Below are positions 32,972 to 41,968 of a stretch of 60,705 bases of DNA, piece by piece (position 1 is the first letter of the stretch; every line of letters starts with the position of its first letter). Below the pieces are notes generated by a model. The model searched no databases and had not been told where the DNA came from. It saw nothing but the letters and a program-made list of their open reading frames with translations. A program made the translations under genes and the position numbers. This stretch comes from CAZOWL01 sp964583605 (GTDB lineage: Bacteria > Pseudomonadota > Gammaproteobacteria > Chromatiales > Chromatiaceae): contig CAZOWL010000012.1 of the NCBI GenBank assembly GCA_964583605.1, forward strand, positions 1 to 60,705, in the 5' to 3' direction.

Positions 32972-33658
32972 ATGACCTCCGACCCGGCCGCAGTCGAGCT
33001 GAAGCAAGTCGAGCACGCCTACGAAGAGGGCGGGCGCAAGCATACCATCCTGCACGATCTCAACCTGGCCGTGGCGCCCGGCGAGACGGTCGCCGTGGTC
33101 GGGCGCAGCGGCGCAGGCAAGTCGACGCTGCTCAATCTGATCGGGGGACTCGCGCAACCATCGGCAGGGCAGGTGCGGATCGCCGGCCGCGACCTGACGG
33201 GGATGCGGGAGCGTGAGCGCACCATCTTGCGGCGCCGGCACATCGGCTTTGTCTACCAGTTCTTCAACCTGATCGATACCTTGAGCGTCGAGGACAACAT
33301 CTTGCTCCCGCTCGAGCTCGACAAGGGCGTCGACGCCCAGGCCCGTAAGCGGGTGCTGCAGCTGTTAGAGGAGGTCGGCCTGAGCTCCCGCGCACAGGCC
33401 TTTCCCGACCGACTCTCGGGCGGGGAGCAGCAGCGCGTCGCCGTCGTGCGCGCGCTTGCGCACCAGCCGAGCCTGGTGCTTGCTGACGAGCCCACCGGCA
33501 ATCTCGATGAGGAGACCGGTGCCGGCGTCCTGGAGCTGCTCGTGCGACTCGCCGGCCAGGGCGGCCAGAGCCTCGTCCTCGTCACCCACTCCCGCGAGCT
33601 CGCCGCGACAGCCGACCGCATGCTGCGGCTGCACGACGGTCGACTGGAACCGGCCTGA
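32972..33658 (+). CDS. ABC transporter ATP-binding protein (LolD/YbbA/AttE type)
   Basis: This 228-residue nucleotide-binding subunit has Walker A GRSGAGKS (44-51), the LolD-type Q-loop region YQFFNLIDTL, the signature LSGGEQQRVAVVRAL and Walker B LVLADEPTGNLD. The length and signature fit the MacB/LolD/YbbA class, which energises FtsX-type permeases that move lipids or envelope factors and do not pump solutes across the inner membrane. The start at 32972 follows the previous stop by 13 bases. The permease gene begins 5 bases after its stop. Confidence 0.95.
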   Translation: MTSDPAAVELKQVEHAYEEGGRKHTILHDLNLAVAPGETVAVVGRSGAGKSTLLNLIGGLAQPSAGQVRIAGRDLTGMRERERTILRRRHIGFVYQFFNLIDTLSVEDNILLPLELDKGVDAQARKRVLQLLEEVGLSSRAQAFPDRLSGGEQQRVAVVRALAHQPSLVLADEPTGNLDEETGAGVLELLVRLAGQGGQSLVLVTHSRELAATADRMLRLHDGRLEPA

Positions 33659-33663
33659 GCTCC

Positions 33664-36198
33664 ATGATCCCGCGCCGCCAGCTGCCCCGATGGCGCCGCG
33701 CCAGCCTGCGCTGGCTCGGCCGCCAACCTTTGCAGCTCGGGCTGGCACTGGTCGGGATGGCGCTTGGCGTGGCCGTGATGGTGGGCGTGGATCTTTCCAC
33801 GGCCAGCGCACAGCGCGCCTTCGAGCTCTCGATGGAGCAGGTCACCGGCGGGGCCAGCCACCAGATTGCCGGTCCGCCCAAAGGGATCGATGAGGCGCTT
33901 TATCGCAAGCTGCGTACCGAGTGGGGCATCCGTGCCGCGGCGCCGGTGGTCGAGGGATTCGCCAAGACCCGCGGCGAGACGCTGCGCGTGCTCGGTGTGG
34001 ATCCGCTCGCCACGGTCGGCCCCGCGTCGCGACTGATCGATGTCGACGGGGACTCGCTCGGGCGGCTCCTCACCGAGCCCGATACGGCCTTGCTCGCTGG
34101 CGTGACGGCGCGGCGCTTCGGTCTCGGCGTCGGCGACGCACTTGAGCTTTCCATCGCCGGGCACAGTCGCGAGGCGCGGGTGGTCGGTCTCGTCGAGCCG
34201 CAGAACGCTCCCGAGGCCGCCGTGGACGGGCTGGTCCTAGTCGACATCGCGACCGCCCAAGAGTGGCTCGATCACCTCGGTCGGATCGACGCGATCGATC
34301 TGCAGCTGGCACCGTTCGAGGCCCAACGGCTGCGCGCGGCGCTGCCCGCCGGTCTCGCGCTCGAGGACGCCGAGACACGGCACCGCCAGGCGGAGCAGAT
34401 GACCTCCGGGTTCCGCACGAACCTGCGGGCGATGGGACTTCTCGCGATCGTCATCGGCGCGTTCTTGATCTACAACACCATGACCTTTTCGGTGATCCAA
34501 CGGCGTCGGCTGATTGGGACCTTGCGCGCGCTCGGCGTGACGCGCGCACAGATCGTTGGGCAGGTGGTGGGCGAGACGCTGTTGCTCGGGGCCGCCGGCA
34601 CAGCCGTCGGTCTTGTCGCCGGACTCGCGATCGCTCAGGGGCTTGTCGAGCTCGTCACACGCACGATCAACGACCTCTACTTCGTGCTGACGGTCACCAG
34701 CCTCTTTCCTTCGACCGCCGAGCTCGCTCAGGGCGCCGCGATCGGACTCGTGGCGGCGCTGATCGGCGCGCTCGGCCCCGCAATCGACGCAGCAGGTGCC
34801 GCGCCGGACATGGCCGGCCGCCGCTCTGTGATCGAGCAGCGCAGCCACCGTCTGGTCCCTGGGTTGGCAGTGGCCGGGATTCTGATGCTGCTCACCGCCG
34901 GCGTGCTCGTCTATCCAAGCGATGGCGGGACCGCGATCGGCTTCGCTGGACTGGCCGCCCTGCTGCTTGGCAGCGCGGCCCTCATGCCGGCTGCGCTCCT
35001 GCTGATCGTACCCGCGCTCGCGCGGCTCGCGCACTATCTCGGCGGTCCGCTCGCGGCGATGGCCACCCGCGGTGTCGCCGCAGCGCTCTCACGGACGGGG
35101 CTCGCAGTGATCGCGCTCGCGATCGCGCTCTCGGCGACCGTCGGCATCGAGGTGATGATCACGAGCTTCCGCTCGACCGTCGAAGACTGGCTCGGGCAGA
35201 CGCTGCCCGCGGATGTCTATTTGAGCGCACCGCAGCGCGTGGCGGCCCGCCATTACGCGCCGCTGCCCCCGGGCGTGCCAGAGCTGATCGAGGCTACCGA
35301 AGGGGTGGCGAGGATTGCGACCCGCTGGGAGGTGAAGGTCGACAGCCCGGTTGCGGAGGTACCGCTGCAGGTGCTCGACCCGGCGCGGCCCAGCTTGGAC
35401 GAGCTGACCTTCAAGGCAGGCGATCCGGTCACCGCGCGGCAGCGCTTCTTGGCCGGCGAGGCGGTGCTCGTCAGCGAGCCGTGGTCGGTACACCATGAGG
35501 TCGGACCGGGCGATCGGGTGGCCATGCGGACCGACCGCGGCATCCAAGAGCTCGACATCGCCGGCGTCTACTACGACTACGAAACGAGCCGCGGCGTCGT
35601 ACTCATGCACCGGGCGCTCTTCGATCGCTGGTGGGACGATCGCCGTGTCTCGGCGGTGGCGGTGTTCGCCGCGGACGGGACTTCGGTCGAGGCGCTGATC
35701 GAGCGGCTCCGCCAGCGGCTCGGTGATGCCGGCCCGGTGCGCATCGAGCCGAGTGCCCTGATCCGCGAGCGCTCGCTCGAGATCTTCGATCAGACCTTCG
35801 CGATCACCGGCGTGCTGCGCACACTGGCGCTCGGCGTGGCCTTCGTCGGCGTGTTGACGGCCCTGCTCGCGCTGCAGCTCGAGCGCGGGCGCGAGCTTGC
35901 GATCCTGCGCGCAACCGGCGCCACCCCCGGCCAAATCCGCGGGCTCGTACTGCTACAGACAGCCGTCCTCGGCCTCCTCGCCGGCCTCTTCGCGCTGCCG
36001 CTGGGTCTGGCCGTGGCCGAGGTGTTGATCGAGGTCATCAATCAGCGCGCCTTTGGCTGGACCATCCAGACCCAGATCCCACCGCTGATCCCCCTCGAGA
36101 CGCTGGCCTTGGCGCTGGGCGCGGCCGGACTTGCCGGGCTCTGGCCGGCCTGGTACGCCGGACGCACCGAGCCGGCGGAGGCGCTACGCGAAGAATGA
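33664..36198 (+). CDS. FtsX-type ABC permease (YbbP/AttG-like)
   Basis: This 844-residue permease has the YbbP architecture: one helix near the N-terminus (about 23-42), a large extracytoplasmic domain, three helices with the FtsX core (LLAIVIGAFLIYNTMTF to about 380), a middle pair of helices, a second periplasmic domain, and a second FtsX core at the C-terminus (LALGVAFVGVLTALLAL and on). The duplicated FtsX domains suit a monomeric permease partner for the ATPase. The AttH-like gene overlaps its stop by 4 bases, as in att-type cassettes described in Agrobacterium. Confidence 0.93.
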   Translation: MIPRRQLPRWRRASLRWLGRQPLQLGLALVGMALGVAVMVGVDLSTASAQRAFELSMEQVTGGASHQIAGPPKGIDEALYRKLRTEWGIRAAAPVVEGFAKTRGETLRVLGVDPLATVGPASRLIDVDGDSLGRLLTEPDTALLAGVTARRFGLGVGDALELSIAGHSREARVVGLVEPQNAPEAAVDGLVLVDIATAQEWLDHLGRIDAIDLQLAPFEAQRLRAALPAGLALEDAETRHRQAEQMTSGFRTNLRAMGLLAIVIGAFLIYNTMTFSVIQRRRLIGTLRALGVTRAQIVGQVVGETLLLGAAGTAVGLVAGLAIAQGLVELVTRTINDLYFVLTVTSLFPSTAELAQGAAIGLVAALIGALGPAIDAAGAAPDMAGRRSVIEQRSHRLVPGLAVAGILMLLTAGVLVYPSDGGTAIGFAGLAALLLGSAALMPAALLLIVPALARLAHYLGGPLAAMATRGVAAALSRTGLAVIALAIALSATVGIEVMITSFRSTVEDWLGQTLPADVYLSAPQRVAARHYAPLPPGVPELIEATEGVARIATRWEVKVDSPVAEVPLQVLDPARPSLDELTFKAGDPVTARQRFLAGEAVLVSEPWSVHHEVGPGDRVAMRTDRGIQELDIAGVYYDYETSRGVVLMHRALFDRWWDDRRVSAVAVFAADGTSVEALIERLRQRLGDAGPVRIEPSALIRERSLEIFDQTFAITGVLRTLALGVAFVGVLTALLALQLERGRELAILRATGATPGQIRGLVLLQTAVLGLLAGLFALPLGLAVAEVLIEVINQRAFGWTIQTQIPPLIPLETLALALGAAGLAGLWPAWYAGRTEPAEALREE

Positions 36199-37391
36199 GC
36201 AGACTGACGAGGCAGATCGCCTGGCCGGCCCTGCTGATCCTACTTACCGGGACGGTTGCTGTCCTTTGGTGGTACGCCTTGGACACGCGTTCCCAACCCC
36301 CACCGGAGCGCGTCAGTGCGGTTCCGCGGGAGATTCTTGAGAGTCTCGACACCGGAGGCTTCCCGCGTGTCCCGCAGCAATGGGACTTCGTGCTCCCGGC
36401 CGATCACGGCCCCCATAGCGCCTATCGCACCGAGTGGTGGTACCTGACCGGCACCTTGATCGGGCCCTTGACCGGGCCCTTGACCGGACGGGAGCGCGCG
36501 CACCTGGGCCTTCAGCTCGTCCTTGCGCGCCTGGCGCTGGCACCAGAGGCACCGCAACGGCCATCGGCCTGGGCGACTTCGGAGGTCTATCTTGCGCTGT
36601 TCACGCTGAGCGACCCGAACGGCGGCCCACCGATTTCAGCCTTGCGCACCTCGCGCGCCGCGTTAGGCCTGGCCGGCGCCGAGACGGGGCCGGCGCGCAT
36701 CTGGCTCGAGGATTGGCAGCTCGAGCATAAGACGAGGGGTGATACGGACGTCGCCGATTGGCACCTGAAGGTGTCCGCGGGCGAGCTCACGCTCGATCTG
36801 GAGTTACAGGGCATCAAGACAGCGATCCCCTCGAGCGACCTCGATCGGCGGGTCTCCAGCCGCTCGCCGCCCTTTCATCTCTACATCCTGCCGCGACTCA
36901 AGGCGCAGGGCGCGATGCGGATCGCCGGCGAAGAGAAGCGAGTGGAAGGCGTGCTCTCGCTCGAGCACGCCTGGGGTGAGCTGCCACTTCCTGGCGGGCC
37001 GGTCGCGCGTGACCGCTTTACCCTGTATCTGGACGACGGGCGCGATCTCCTCTGCGTCCGCACCCACCGGGTGGATGGCTCCGGGGATCCGGACTCCTCC
37101 TGCGTGCTTGTCGACGGGGCGGGGTCCGCCCAGGTGCTCTCGGACAACGGGGTCAAGCTCGAGCCGACCGGCTACCGGTCCAGCCCGGAGAGCGGGGCGC
37201 GTTACCCGCTCGAATGGGCATTGCAGGCGCCGGCGCAGGGCCTCGAGCTGCGGCTACGCCCAGACTCGCCCGATGCGGAGACGACCCTCTGGGCACCAGT
37301 CTGGGCGGGACCGGTGCGCCTGCGCGGGCACTCGGACGCTGGATCCGTCGACGGAGAAGGCTTCATGCAACTCAGCGGGTACGACCAATGA
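36195..37391 (+). CDS. AttH-like lipocalin (carotenoid 1,2-hydratase fold)
   Basis: This 398-residue protein has an N-terminal signal anchor (about 6-25, WPALLILLTGTVAVLWW) followed by two lipocalin-like halves typical of the AttH/CrtC fold. Diagnostic motifs are YRTEWWYLTGTL (first half) and EHAWGE...RFTLYLDDG (second half). AttH proteins are encoded with ABC exporters like this one and are thought to bind a hydrophobic ligand in the periplasm. CrtC (hydroxyneurosporene synthase) shares the fold, but the genomic pairing makes the transporter role more likely. It overlaps both neighbours by 4 bases (ATGA). Confidence 0.88.
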   Translation: MSRLTRQIAWPALLILLTGTVAVLWWYALDTRSQPPPERVSAVPREILESLDTGGFPRVPQQWDFVLPADHGPHSAYRTEWWYLTGTLIGPLTGPLTGRERAHLGLQLVLARLALAPEAPQRPSAWATSEVYLALFTLSDPNGGPPISALRTSRAALGLAGAETGPARIWLEDWQLEHKTRGDTDVADWHLKVSAGELTLDLELQGIKTAIPSSDLDRRVSSRSPPFHLYILPRLKAQGAMRIAGEEKRVEGVLSLEHAWGELPLPGGPVARDRFTLYLDDGRDLLCVRTHRVDGSGDPDSSCVLVDGAGSAQVLSDNGVKLEPTGYRSSPESGARYPLEWALQAPAQGLELRLRPDSPDAETTLWAPVWAGPVRLRGHSDAGSVDGEGFMQLSGYDQ

Positions 37392-38785
37392 TCACACCGA
37401 TGCTCGTCATCGCCTTCGCGGCCATCGCGATCGGCTGTACGGCCGAGCGCGCCGAGCCCGTCGCCAAGGCCGAGCCGGGGCCTGTTCCGGCAGCCGAGCA
37501 GCGGCCGGGCGAGCCGCAGGCCGGATACCGGACCATCGTCGAGGGCCACTACATGACGTGCGGCATGCCGTACTCGGCCTGGCAGCGCGCGGCCCAGCCG
37601 CCGGAGTCGGTTCCCAGGCTTGCGGACCGGACCGGGCCGAACGCGGAGCTGCCCTATTACCTCACCTGGCACCAGGACGCGCGTGGCGTCGAGATCGTCG
37701 CAACCAATTGTCTCTCATGCCACGGGGCAACCTTCAATGGCGACCTGGTGATCGGCCTCGGAAACCCTTACAGCGATTTCACCGAGGACCCCCGCGACCT
37801 GGTCGATGCGATTGGCACCTATGTCGCCGGCGAGAAGAAGATCGCGGCCTGGCGCGAGTGGGCGCGCGTGATCACGACCATCGCGCCCTACATGATCACC
37901 GACACGGTCGGCGTCAATCCCGCCCCGAACCTGACGGTGGCCCTCATGGCCTACCAGGATCCCGATACCTTCGAGTGGTCGGAGGAGCCACTGATCGAGC
38001 CCCCGCCCGAGCAGCCATTGCCCGTCAGCGTCCCGCCCTGGTGGCGGATGGCGAAGAAGCACGCCCTCTTCTACAACGCGATGGGCCGAGGCGATCATGT
38101 TCGCTTCATGATGATGAAGTCGCTGGTCTGCACCCGCGACGTCGCCGAGGCCGAGCAGATCGATGCCGCCTTCGCCGATGTCCGGGCCTTCATCGCGGCG
38201 CTCGAGCCCCCCGAGTACCCCTTCGCGGTGGATGACGCGCTCGCCGAGCGCGGCCGCACGCTGTTCTTGCAGCATTGCGCAACCTGCCACGGCACCTACG
38301 GCCAGGACTCCGTCTATCCGAACCTCGTCGTGGCACTGGATGAGGTCGGCACCGACCCGGCTTATGCGCGCAAGGCCTTCGAGGACGGCGACCGCTTCAT
38401 GGACTGGCTCAACCGGTCCTGGTACGGCGAGCGCGCCCGAGCGCAGCCCGCGCTGGGCTACATCGCCCCGCCGCTCGACGGCGCCTGGGCCACCGCACCC
38501 TTCCTGCACAACGGCTCGGTGCCGACGATCGCCGCGCTCCTCGACAGTCGCGCCCGGCCGACCTATTGGCTCCGCCCGCGCAGCGAGCCGCCGTTCGACC
38601 AGGAGGCCCTGGGCTGGGAGTACACAGAGCTCGGGCACGGCAAGGACGGCGCGAGCGATCTTGGGCAGCGGGTGCGCATCTACGACACCACTCTTCCCGG
38701 CTACTCGAACGCCGGGCACACCTTCGGCGATCAGCTAACCGAGGCCGAGCGGCGCGCGGTCCTCGAGTATCTCAAGACACTTTGA
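37388..38785 (+). CDS. Di-haem cytochrome c lipoprotein (peroxidase/MauG/RoxA-like)
   Basis: This 465-residue protein has a lipoprotein signal with lipobox AIGC (Cys17). Two haem-c sites are visible: CLSCH (108-112) and CATCH (297-301). The C-terminal half includes FLHNGSVPTIAALL, a motif typical of the di-haem cytochrome c peroxidase superfamily, which also includes MauG and rubber oxygenase RoxA. The start at 37388 overlaps the AttH stop. Its function is unknown: peroxidase, oxygenase or electron carrier are all possible. Placement in an ABC-AttH operon suggests that it oxidises or modifies the exported lipid-like ligand in the periplasm. Confidence 0.85.
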   Translation: MITPMLVIAFAAIAIGCTAERAEPVAKAEPGPVPAAEQRPGEPQAGYRTIVEGHYMTCGMPYSAWQRAAQPPESVPRLADRTGPNAELPYYLTWHQDARGVEIVATNCLSCHGATFNGDLVIGLGNPYSDFTEDPRDLVDAIGTYVAGEKKIAAWREWARVITTIAPYMITDTVGVNPAPNLTVALMAYQDPDTFEWSEEPLIEPPPEQPLPVSVPPWWRMAKKHALFYNAMGRGDHVRFMMMKSLVCTRDVAEAEQIDAAFADVRAFIAALEPPEYPFAVDDALAERGRTLFLQHCATCHGTYGQDSVYPNLVVALDEVGTDPAYARKAFEDGDRFMDWLNRSWYGERARAQPALGYIAPPLDGAWATAPFLHNGSVPTIAALLDSRARPTYWLRPRSEPPFDQEALGWEYTELGHGKDGASDLGQRVRIYDTTLPGYSNAGHTFGDQLTEAERRAVLEYLKTL

Positions 38786-38875
38786 AATGCCGAGCCCTGC
38801 CGCCTGCCGCCTGCGTGCGCCACGAGCGGATCGTGCGACCGGCGCGTGTCGCGGGCGATCAGTGCCGCGACCAAT

Positions 38876-38907
38876 CCAGCTCAGTCTTGAACCAGCTCAG
38901 TCTTGAA
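38876..38907. repeat. Perfect 16-bp tandem duplication at a gene end
   Basis: CCAGCTCAGTCTTGAA occurs twice in a row (38876-38891, 38892-38907). The stop codon of the minus-strand gene at 38897 lies within the right copy, so the duplication may have added sequence after the original terminus. Confidence 0.8.
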
Positions 38908-40591
38908 AAAGGAAGAGATCATCCTCGAGCGGGTCATCGCGATCGCGCTGCCTTGCCGGTTCGGCCTTGGCGGCGGGGAGAGCGCGCGGGGCGTCTAGCC
39001 TGTCCGCTGAGCGATCGGGTAGTACCGGCGATTCGCTCTTTCTGGTTGGCGATGGCTCCCGAGCGTCATCGGCTCGCGGCACGTCCAGGGCAACCGAACG
39101 GCGCGCCGCAGGCTGACGGTTGCGTGACGTCGGCAAGGGCTGATCCGAATCCATCACAACCGCCGCATCCGCAGACTCGACCCCGTCCTCAGCCGCCGCA
39201 CCACGCTCAGCCACCGGAGCATCGTCGGCGCCCAGGTCTTCCAGCGCCTGTGAATCGCGCCCAGGAAACGAGTCGGGTGGCTCGTCTGCAATCGCCTCCT
39301 CAATCGTTGGCGTGGGCTGCCGACTCGCCTCGACGGCCGGAACCTGCGTCGGCACGCCACCCTCGTCGATCGGAGTGATGACGCTCCGTTTGAGCGCATC
39401 GAGCGAGACTCGGGTCGACGCGACCATCTCCCCGACGAGCGCTTCGAGGATGGCAACTCGATTCGCCAAGTCCTTCTGTACCTTAATCAGGTCACGGAGG
39501 GACTCGAAATCCTCGTCGCGCTCGCCCGCGGCGGACGCGGATTCGGCGGAACCTGGCTCGGGCCCCGACTCCGGCGGGCGCATCCGGGGCACCTCCGGCT
39601 CGGCAAGCGGAATCGCCGAGGGGGACCTTGCCGAAGAGATCTCCACCCGCCACCAAAAGGACGCCAGCACCACGGCAATGAGGCACGCTGACGCGAAAAG
39701 CACTGTGTTCAGGTACGACTTGAGCTCGCGGATCCGGGCTTCCAGATCGGCGTGCCCCGCTCCGGTGGAGACCGCCTCCAAGGAGCCGAGCGGGGAGCTC
39801 GAGCCAGGATGGGGCCCGCGAAAAGGCAGAAAGCCCTCCCGCCCCGCGCCCGGCACCGTGCCCGAATCGGACGGCTCCGCGGGTCGCCTGGCGAATGGCT
39901 TGCCGCGTTCTGGCGACGGCTGCGCCGGAATCCCGGCTGGCTCCCCATGCGTGCTTTGCCGCGGAGACGGTGGCCGAGACCTCTCCGGCCAGCTGGTCGA
40001 GGACGGCGCAGGGGATGCGAGCCGTTCCGCCGCTGCACATCGCAAGCCCTCCAGTGCACTCAGCTCGCCGAGCGTCATCACTGCCCACTGAAGACGCCGA
40101 TCGACGCGGGCAAGGATGCTGTCCGTCGGCTCGGCGAGCAGCGCGTCGATCCCGGCCGCAAGCCGCCCGAGCTCGAGCTCAAGTATCGCTAACACCCATC
40201 GATGGCGACCTCGGCGCGGTGACAACGAAGGCGACCGCGCCGCTCGCGCGCCACCAGGCCGCATCCCCTCCGATGCCGACGAAGGCGTCGCTTGGCTTGG
40301 CTCAGGCGCCGGGAACGCGGTGCCGGGGTCTGCCGCAGAGGCTCCGGCACCACACGCGGAAACCAGCTGCATCGCTGCTTCCGCATAGGCCCCCAAACGC
40401 GTTTCGACGCGACGAATCCGAGTGAGCCCGAGCTCGGCTGACGCTGATGGGCCTTGAGGCTCGAGCCAAAGAAGCTTGGCCTGACGCACGGTCAACGCCG
40501 CAACCGCCTCGCGCAGCCTCCCGACTCGATCGGACGAATCCGGCAGATCAGGGGGAGCGCTCAGACCCCGCTCTTCGATTGGTTCCTGCAT
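38897..40591 (-). CDS. Unknown single-span membrane protein, low-complexity
   Basis: This 564-residue protein has no family I recognise. The N-terminal 300 residues are rich in Ala, Pro and Ser, with two helical segments (about 20-75 and 128-185). One membrane helix is clear at about 296-313 (VLFASACLIAVVLASFWW). A coiled-coil-like stretch follows (about 352-395: DFESLRDLIKVQKDLANRV), and the C-terminal 150 residues are acidic and disordered, ending DDLFLFQD. It is divergent from the exopolysaccharide operon, with 550 bases between the starts, and convergent with the cytochrome gene. It may be a polar scaffold or regulator of envelope/polysaccharide functions, but this is conjecture. Confidence 0.6.
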   Translation of the reverse strand: MQEPIEERGLSAPPDLPDSSDRVGRLREAVAALTVRQAKLLWLEPQGPSASAELGLTRIRRVETRLGAYAEAAMQLVSACGAGASAADPGTAFPAPEPSQATPSSASEGMRPGGARAARSPSLSPRRGRHRWVLAILELELGRLAAGIDALLAEPTDSILARVDRRLQWAVMTLGELSALEGLRCAAAERLASPAPSSTSWPERSRPPSPRQSTHGEPAGIPAQPSPERGKPFARRPAEPSDSGTVPGAGREGFLPFRGPHPGSSSPLGSLEAVSTGAGHADLEARIRELKSYLNTVLFASACLIAVVLASFWWRVEISSARSPSAIPLAEPEVPRMRPPESGPEPGSAESASAAGERDEDFESLRDLIKVQKDLANRVAILEALVGEMVASTRVSLDALKRSVITPIDEGGVPTQVPAVEASRQPTPTIEEAIADEPPDSFPGRDSQALEDLGADDAPVAERGAAAEDGVESADAAVVMDSDQPLPTSRNRQPAARRSVALDVPRADDAREPSPTRKSESPVLPDRSADRLDAPRALPAAKAEPARQRDRDDPLEDDLFLFQD

Positions 40592-41141
40592 CTTGGCTCA
40601 GGGACTCGCATCCCAAAAGGGTTTCCGCTGCATGGACGGCATGGCGTCATCACGACTCAGGCAGCGTGGGATCAGGCAGCGTGGGATAAGGATGTTGCGA
40701 CACCGCAACTCGCGCACGGTGCAGAACATGGCCTTGCCTGGCATCCTGTTTCCCTTTACTTTGCGGGCTTACGACCAGCAACCGCGCCCCGGCGCAAGTA
40801 TAGCGAAACCGCATGGAGCCACGGCAATCGTCCGTTCAGTAACGAGCTGGCCGGTACTCAGGGGCCAGGATCTAGCCCTCGCAGCAGGGGGCGCGGTGAG
40901 GACGGCCCGCCAATCGCCGCCTCGCTTGGTCTCTTGGCGACCAGGCGATCACCGTTCGTCGGATGCTGATAGGATACGCAGTCGATTAGGTCGAACGTCG
41001 GCCGAACGGTGTCTTCGATCGTGGACTGCGGACCGTTTTGGTGAGCGAACAATTAGCACGATTCATGCCTTTCATGCTTTGTGTCGGGGCTTCCGCCCAT
41101 CGGATTCGGCGTCGACCCGGTTCGAGGAAAGAGGTTTGGAA
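40592..41141. other. Divergent promoter region before the exopolysaccharide operon
   Basis: These 550 bases contain no supported gene; a plus frame open from 40593 into the Wza-like gene reads as non-coding. It holds a perfect 15-bp tandem duplication (40658-40687). No clear promoter hexamers were assigned. Confidence 0.5.
40658..40687. repeat. Perfect 15-bp tandem duplication
   Basis: CAGGCAGCGTGGGAT occurs twice without a gap, about 455 bases upstream of the Wza-like start and about 65 bases upstream of the divergent gene. It could be a regulator site pair or a slippage product. Confidence 0.75.
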
Positions 41142-41906
41142 ATGCACATGACAAAGCCACTGCGGATCGCAGCGATTGTCTTGATCCTGCCGGGCCTCGG
41201 CGCCTGCCAGAGCACAGGCGACACCTACTCCGGCTATAAACAGTTCGCTGGGGCATATGAAGGTAAGAGCGAAACCGAGATCCAGAACGCCGCCGCAGCC
41301 GAGGGCATGATCCCAGCGATCGTTGGCCTGCCGCCGGAGCCCGGCGATCGGGCGACCTATCGGATTGGCCCCTACGATCTCTTGCAGGTCGACGTCTTCC
41401 AGGCCGATGAGCTGTCAAGGAAGTATCGGGTGAGCGAAGATGGGCGAATCGGCATGCCGTTGATCGGCGCCGTGCAGATTGGCGGCTTGACACCGCAAGA
41501 GGCACAGGATCGCATCGCCGAGGCCTTGGGACGTAACTATTTGCAAGACCCCCAAGTCAGCGTCTTCGTCGAAGAGTTCGCGAGCCACAATGTCACCGTC
41601 GCTGGGGCTGTCAGGAGGCCGGGAGTCTATCCGTTGAAGACGAAGACGACGCTCCTTGAGGCAGTCGCACTGGCAGAAGGGGTCAACGAGGTGGCAGACG
41701 ACGATCACGTGATCTTGTTTCGCCATCTGGGAGGAGAGGCCATACAGGCTTACGTGATCGATCTGGAGGCAATCCACAAGGGGAAGCTCCGCGACCCTCG
41801 GTTGATCGCCGATGATCGCGTGGTCGTACCCGAATCGGGCGGACTCGTCTTCCTCCGCACCGTGACCGGCACGGTGCGCGGCTTCATCCGTCCCATTGGC
41901 TTCTAG
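41142..41906 (+). CDS. Polysaccharide export lipoprotein (Wza-like, PES/SLBB)
   Basis: This 254-residue outer-membrane export protein has a lipoprotein signal (MTKPLRIAAIVLILPGLGAC, lipobox LGAC). A polysaccharide export (PES) domain follows (YRIGPYDLLQVDVFQ ... GRIGMPLIGAVQIGG), then an SLBB-type domain (VTVAGAVRRPGVYPL). It is shorter than E. coli Wza (379 residues) and has a single SLBB domain, as in compact Wzx/Wzy-type systems. The start at 41142 has GAGG about 7 bases upstream. It is the first gene of the polysaccharide operon. Confidence 0.92.
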   Translation: MHMTKPLRIAAIVLILPGLGACQSTGDTYSGYKQFAGAYEGKSETEIQNAAAAEGMIPAIVGLPPEPGDRATYRIGPYDLLQVDVFQADELSRKYRVSEDGRIGMPLIGAVQIGGLTPQEAQDRIAEALGRNYLQDPQVSVFVEEFASHNVTVAGAVRRPGVYPLKTKTTLLEAVALAEGVNEVADDDHVILFRHLGGEAIQAYVIDLEAIHKGKLRDPRLIADDRVVVPESGGLVFLRTVTGTVRGFIRPIGF

Positions 41907-41968
41907 GTGACACCGGTACGCATCTGTGAAGCCCCGCCCGATCGGCAACCTATCCGCGAGCGAATCCT

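Noticed and set aside
36195..37391. Carotenoid 1,2-hydratase CrtC
   Set aside because: The fold is the same, but the membrane anchor and tight linkage to an ABC exporter fit AttH better. No carotenoid gene is adjacent.
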